DNA of 8,517 bases, from the NCBI GenBank assembly GCA_025350365.1, contig JANXXY010000338.1, positions 1 through 8,517 of the forward strand, written 5' to 3'. The position numbers and the translations under genes were made by a program. This document shows, piece by piece, positions 6,389-8,517 of the stretch. The stretch is from Bacteroidales bacterium (lineage in GTDB: Bacteria; Bacteroidota; Bacteroidia; Bacteroidales; JAAUTT01). A model generated the notes under the pieces. It was not told the DNA's origin, did not search any database, and saw nothing but the letters and a program-made list of their open reading frames with translations. How positions within the stretch are numbered: the first letter of the stretch is position 1; every line of letters starts with the position of its first letter.

Positions 6389-7717
6389 TTACATATTTAA
6401 GTAGGCGCCAAAACCCAACTCTAATAACTCCTTTATCGGGCGACAATCAGTGGAACAAATTTTACCGGACTTGTTTTTAGCCACTGAACCACACCCTCCA
6501 CCACATGCTAATTGTATACTGCAATTATTACATTCCGGAATGCTGGTAATATCACGTTTTTCCCATTCGGTTACCTGATTTTTTTGATAAGTTATTTTGG
6601 GATAAAAAGTCCCTAACGATTCATCGGATTTTCCAACAGTTGCTGTACATGGGTAAATATGCCCTGTATAATCAAATGCCCATTCTGTTTTGCAAGCCGG
6701 GCACGAATCGAATAAAGGATCGGGCAATGTGCCATTTTCCGAAAGAAATTTAGCAATGGAGTATGCCGGCTTGTAGAATTCTAAAATGTGCGGGTGATCA
6801 TGGGTAATTAAATATAATTTTTCATACAACGAAATACGATTAAAAAGTTTATCGCTAGCTGATTGACAATGGTGAAGTTCGTAATTTCGTCCGATTTGTG
6901 TTTTAAAAAACGGGCTGGAAGTCCAGCCTTTGTCAATTGCAAATTGCGCCAAATCAGAGAGATTATCAATATTCTCCTTGTCAATTACCATTCTTAAATT
7001 AACAGTTAGTTTGTTGGCAATACAACCATCAATACCATCAATAATTTTATCGAAAGTACCTGCGCCCCCTTTTAACATGCGTCGGGCATTATGGACTGCG
7101 GCAGTTCCATCGAGTGTTATCTGAATTTCACGAACATGGCCTTGTTTTAAAATATTAATATATTGCGCAAGCGCATACCCGTTGGTAACAAAGCAAACAT
7201 CGATATTAGCTGCATTTGCTTGGTTAATAAGGTATGATATGAGTTCTTTTTGGTTTGGTGTATTCAATAGTGGTTCTCCGCCAAAAACAGTGATGTATTT
7301 TCGTTTTCCGGTAAATTCTTTTTGGATGTAAGTAAAAAAAGCATCTACGATTTCGGTGCTTAATATTCCCTTTGAAGGGGCATATTCGTCCTGATAACAG
7401 TAGGTACATGCAAAATTGCAGCTGTAATTGGGAACAAAAAACAATTGTATTTCATCCTCCTCGCGACTATCAATGAAATCGAGGTATTTGTTCCGGAAAA
7501 GTTTGCTTTCTTCTTTTTCATCTGCCATGTAACCTTTCTCGAATAACTCTTTTATAAAATTATCGTTGGCAACTATTTCGTTGTTTCTGACTTTATAAAT
7601 CTTTTCTGCATCTTCAGGGTTTACTATGTCGGCATTGCCTGATAGAAGGTTGATAATAAAGAAGTTTTCAGAATCCTTTATTTTCGAAAATATGTTGTTT
7701 TTAGAGAAATGCATCAT
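6389..7717 (-). CDS. Radical SAM/SPASM peptide maturase
   Basis: About 442 residues from the ATG at 7717-7715; a second ATG follows immediately at 7714. Residues ~1-85 look like a small leader-binding or RRE-like winged-helix segment (FFIINLLSGNADIV, FIKELFEKGYM). The radical SAM core carries CNFACTYC with the CxxxCxxC cluster ligands C100, C104, C107, then FGGEP (145-149) and ITLDGT (200-205). The C-terminal SPASM region has C339, C342, C357, C396, C399, C405, C409, C421 and C425, enough for two auxiliary Fe-S clusters. Such enzymes install thioether, C-C or similar links in ribosomal peptides. The frame stays open to a TTG at 7783, but that start would place translation through a strong hairpin; the typical start MHFSKNN of this family lies at the chosen ATG. 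A 32-residue Cys-containing peptide gene ends 72 nt upstream and is the likely substrate. The chemistry and exact subfamily are not recognised. Confidence 0.93.
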   Translation of the reverse strand: MMHFSKNNIFSKIKDSENFFIINLLSGNADIVNPEDAEKIYKVRNNEIVANDNFIKELFEKGYMADEKEESKLFRNKYLDFIDSREEDEIQLFFVPNYSCNFACTYCYQDEYAPSKGILSTEIVDAFFTYIQKEFTGKRKYITVFGGEPLLNTPNQKELISYLINQANAANIDVCFVTNGYALAQYINILKQGHVREIQITLDGTAAVHNARRMLKGGAGTFDKIIDGIDGCIANKLTVNLRMVIDKENIDNLSDLAQFAIDKGWTSSPFFKTQIGRNYELHHCQSASDKLFNRISLYEKLYLITHDHPHILEFYKPAYSIAKFLSENGTLPDPLFDSCPACKTEWAFDYTGHIYPCTATVGKSDESLGTFYPKITYQKNQVTEWEKRDITSIPECNNCSIQLACGGGCGSVAKNKSGKICSTDCRPIKELLELGFGAYLNM

Positions 7718-7736
7718 TTTTAAATTAAAGGATAAA

Positions 7737-7781
7737 GAGCCAGGAGCCAGTGCCATTATGAACATTCTGATCCCTGGCTCC
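7737..7781 (-). promoter_or_regulatory. GC-rich hairpin with two alternative pairings between precursor and maturase
   Basis: In the minus-strand RNA GAGCCAGG (7780-7773) can pair with CCTGGCTC (7744-7737), or GGAGCCAG (7781-7774) with CTGGCTCC (7750-7743). Both stems are perfect 8-bp and mutually exclusive because the plus strand carries GAGCCAG twice in tandem (7737-7750). A T-rich but broken tract follows. It lies in the 72-nt gap before the maturase start, a suitable place for partial termination or mRNA 3'-end protection that favours precursor over enzyme. Function is inferred. Confidence 0.55.
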
Positions 7782-7789
7782 AATAAAAA

Positions 7790-7888
7790 CTAATCGTGAC
7801 AACCAACTATCGTTTTTGATATTTTGGCACAACATTGAGCAACTTTTGCCTTTGATTCCACTTCTTTTTTTCTGATTAAACTTTTCAT
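7790..7888 (-). CDS. Putative RiPP precursor peptide (32 aa, Cys-containing)
   Basis: A 32-codon ORF from ATG (7888-7886) to TAG (7792-7790). The first half, MKSLIRKKEVESKAK, is strongly basic and would be a leader; the second half, VAQCCAKISKTIVGCHD, carries three cysteines (C19, C20, C30) and small or hydrophobic residues. There is no double-Gly cleavage site and no signal peptide. It sits 21 nt after the thioredoxin stop and 72 nt before the radical SAM/SPASM maturase on the same strand, the classic precursor position. Cys next to aliphatic and Thr/Lys acceptors suits sacti- or ranthipeptide-type thioether bonds, but other links are possible. No similarity to a named precursor family is recognised, and coding potential rests on context, peptide character and intact spacing. 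Confidence 0.72.
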   Translation of the reverse strand: MKSLIRKKEVESKAKVAQCCAKISKTIVGCHD

Positions 7889-7909
7889 TTTAATTGTGTT
7901 AAGGAATTA

Positions 7910-8368
7910 TTATTTAACTAATAGAACTTCATTGATAGTCTTCAGCAGTTTTTCTTTGGGTAACGCACCCATTGTTAACTGTGGTTTGCCATTAACAGGA
8001 ATAAACAATAACGTTGGCAAACTTGAAATTACCATGCTCTGGGATAATAATTGCTCAGAATCGGTGTCGACTTTATAAACTACAATTTTTCCGGCATATT
8101 CTTTGGCAATTTCTTCTAACAGCGGCGATAAAACCCTGCATGGACCACACCAGCTGGCATAAAAGTCAATAATGGCAGGTAAGGTACCTTCGTACTTACA
8201 TTGCTTATTTATTTTGTAATTAAAAACTTTTTGTTTAAATGTTTCGTTTGTCAATACAATTACTGAACCAGACGAACTTGTATTTTTTATTTTGTCAGGA
8301 TTACCTGCATGGCAATTGGTTAATAAAAAAGCCAAGCCAAATGATAATGAAATAATAATTTTTCTCAT
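7910..8368 (-). CDS. Thioredoxin-domain lipoprotein, likely periplasmic
   Basis: A 152-residue protein from the ATG at 8368-8366. Residues 1-18 form a lipoprotein-type signal (MRKIIISLSFGLAFLLTN) followed by C19, a relaxed lipobox typical of Bacteroidota, then a Ser/Asn-rich linker to about 35. The thioredoxin fold follows: FYASWCGPC with active site CGPC at 74-77, the VDTDS segment (100-104), and cis-Pro P118 in SSLPTLLF. It should be anchored on the periplasmic side and reduce, oxidise or shuffle disulfides there. The frame extends upstream to 8428 but that part covers the base-composition break and gives no plausible N-terminus, so the later start is preferred. It is the first gene of the cassette with the Cys-containing peptide gene (21 nt downstream) and the radical SAM maturase, which suggests a role with the peptide. 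The cassette's promoter is not in the native sequence available here. Confidence 0.88.
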   Translation of the reverse strand: MRKIIISLSFGLAFLLTNCHAGNPDKIKNTSSSGSVIVLTNETFKQKVFNYKINKQCKYEGTLPAIIDFYASWCGPCRVLSPLLEEIAKEYAGKIVVYKVDTDSEQLLSQSMVISSLPTLLFIPVNGKPQLTMGALPKEKLLKTINEVLLVK

Positions 8369-8403
8369 GTTAGTAAATTTAATTTTTTTTCCTTGTTTCA
8401 CCT
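8369..8403. other. Apparent join between AT-rich and GC-rich DNA
   Basis: The sequence changes from about 17% GC (8341-8400) to about 64% GC (8401-8517) within a few bases, somewhere near 8391-8404. The low-GC side looks like the leader of the thioredoxin gene. No direct repeat, attachment site or IS end is visible at the break. Confidence 0.6.
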
Positions 8404-8517
8404 GATCTGGCGACGGGTCACGATCCAACCTTCGCGCCGGGGGCAGGGTGGCAATACTCGAGCACCAACTACATCCTCCTCGGAATGATCGCGGAGATGG
8501 CGGGCGGCGCGAAGATC
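8404..8517 (+). CDS. Fragment of a serine beta-lactamase-family hydrolase (open at the window end)
   Basis: Thirty-eight codons are open on the plus strand to the last base. The translation includes FAPGAGWQYSSTNYILLGMI at about residues 10-29, which matches the PGxxxxYSNxxYxLLG region of class C beta-lactamase-like serine hydrolases and D-Ala-D-Ala carboxypeptidases (PF00144-type); YSS stands where the catalytic YxN motif is expected. The N-terminal part with the SxxK nucleophile is absent, because AT-rich sequence and a TAA stop (8380-8382) lie directly upstream. Codon use is GC-rich at third positions, unlike every other gene here. This is a truncated foreign piece, most likely an assembly chimera, less likely recent transfer. 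Confidence 0.7.

Noticed and set aside
7224..7409. Minus-strand 61-residue ORF inside the radical SAM gene
   Set aside because: It is an out-of-frame shadow overlapping the catalytic core region.
7718..7783. TTG-initiated 22-residue extension of the radical SAM protein
   Set aside because: It runs through the strong hairpin, has no family-like sequence, and two ATG codons leading into the typical MHFSKNN start follow it.
7896..8078. Plus-strand 60-residue ORF opposite the thioredoxin gene
   Set aside because: It is antisense to a clear thioredoxin coding sequence and has no features of its own.
8369..8428. Upstream extension of the thioredoxin gene by 20 residues
   Set aside because: It crosses the base-composition break and would bury the lipoprotein signal sequence; the ATG at 8368 gives a proper signal peptide.

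Overview
The window is AT-rich DNA that looks like a Bacteroidota chromosome, most likely the Bacteroidales/Marinilabiliales side. The reasons are AT-rich leaders without clear Shine-Dalgarno sequences, a textbook Bacteroidota promoter (TTTG, 19 nt, TAnnTTTG) in front of the NAD regulator, a relaxed lipobox in the thioredoxin, and a dispersed palindromic repeat of a kind I associate with this phylum. All genes except the fragment at the extreme right end lie on the minus strand, so transcription runs from high to low coordinates.

Right part (about 8370 down to 6389): a compact cassette of a probable thioredoxin lipoprotein, a 32-residue Cys-containing peptide gene (7790-7888), and a radical SAM/SPASM peptide maturase. 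The small gene ends just before the maturase, and a GC-rich hairpin with two alternative pairings lies between them. This is the organisation of a small RiPP locus: precursor, rSAM enzyme, and a periplasm-directed thioredoxin that may act on the product or its environment. I do not recognise the precursor family.

Middle (6215 to 4947): a fused thioredoxin/thioredoxin reductase. It has a CPPC thioredoxin active site and lacks the Arg pair that normally reads the 2'-phosphate of NADPH. 

Centre-left (4900 to 1355): an NAD-salvage operon, nrtR (Nudix-family regulator), pncB (nicotinate phosphoribosyltransferase), pncA-like nicotinamidase, and then a TerY-like vWA protein only 42 nt downstream. 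The run ends in an intrinsic terminator. Upstream of nrtR are two palindromes sharing the core TGCGTAA-N3-TTACGCA with centres 52 bp apart. One covers the -7 box, which indicates autoregulation. 

Left (1354 to 1): a roughly 125-bp palindrome-rich REP/MITE-like element, then a PP2C-type phosphatase and, 4 nt further on, the N-terminal 107 residues of a protein kinase cut by the window edge. vWA, PP2C and kinase together form the phosphorylation triad known as TerY-P. Here the vWA member is physically part of the NAD-salvage operon, and the terminator and repeat separate it from the other two.

The last ~115 bases (from about 8404) are abruptly GC-rich (75 of 117 bases from 8401 on) and encode, on the plus strand, an open fragment of a serine beta-lactamase-family hydrolase. 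The base composition is unlike everything else here, so a chimeric assembly join is the simplest explanation.
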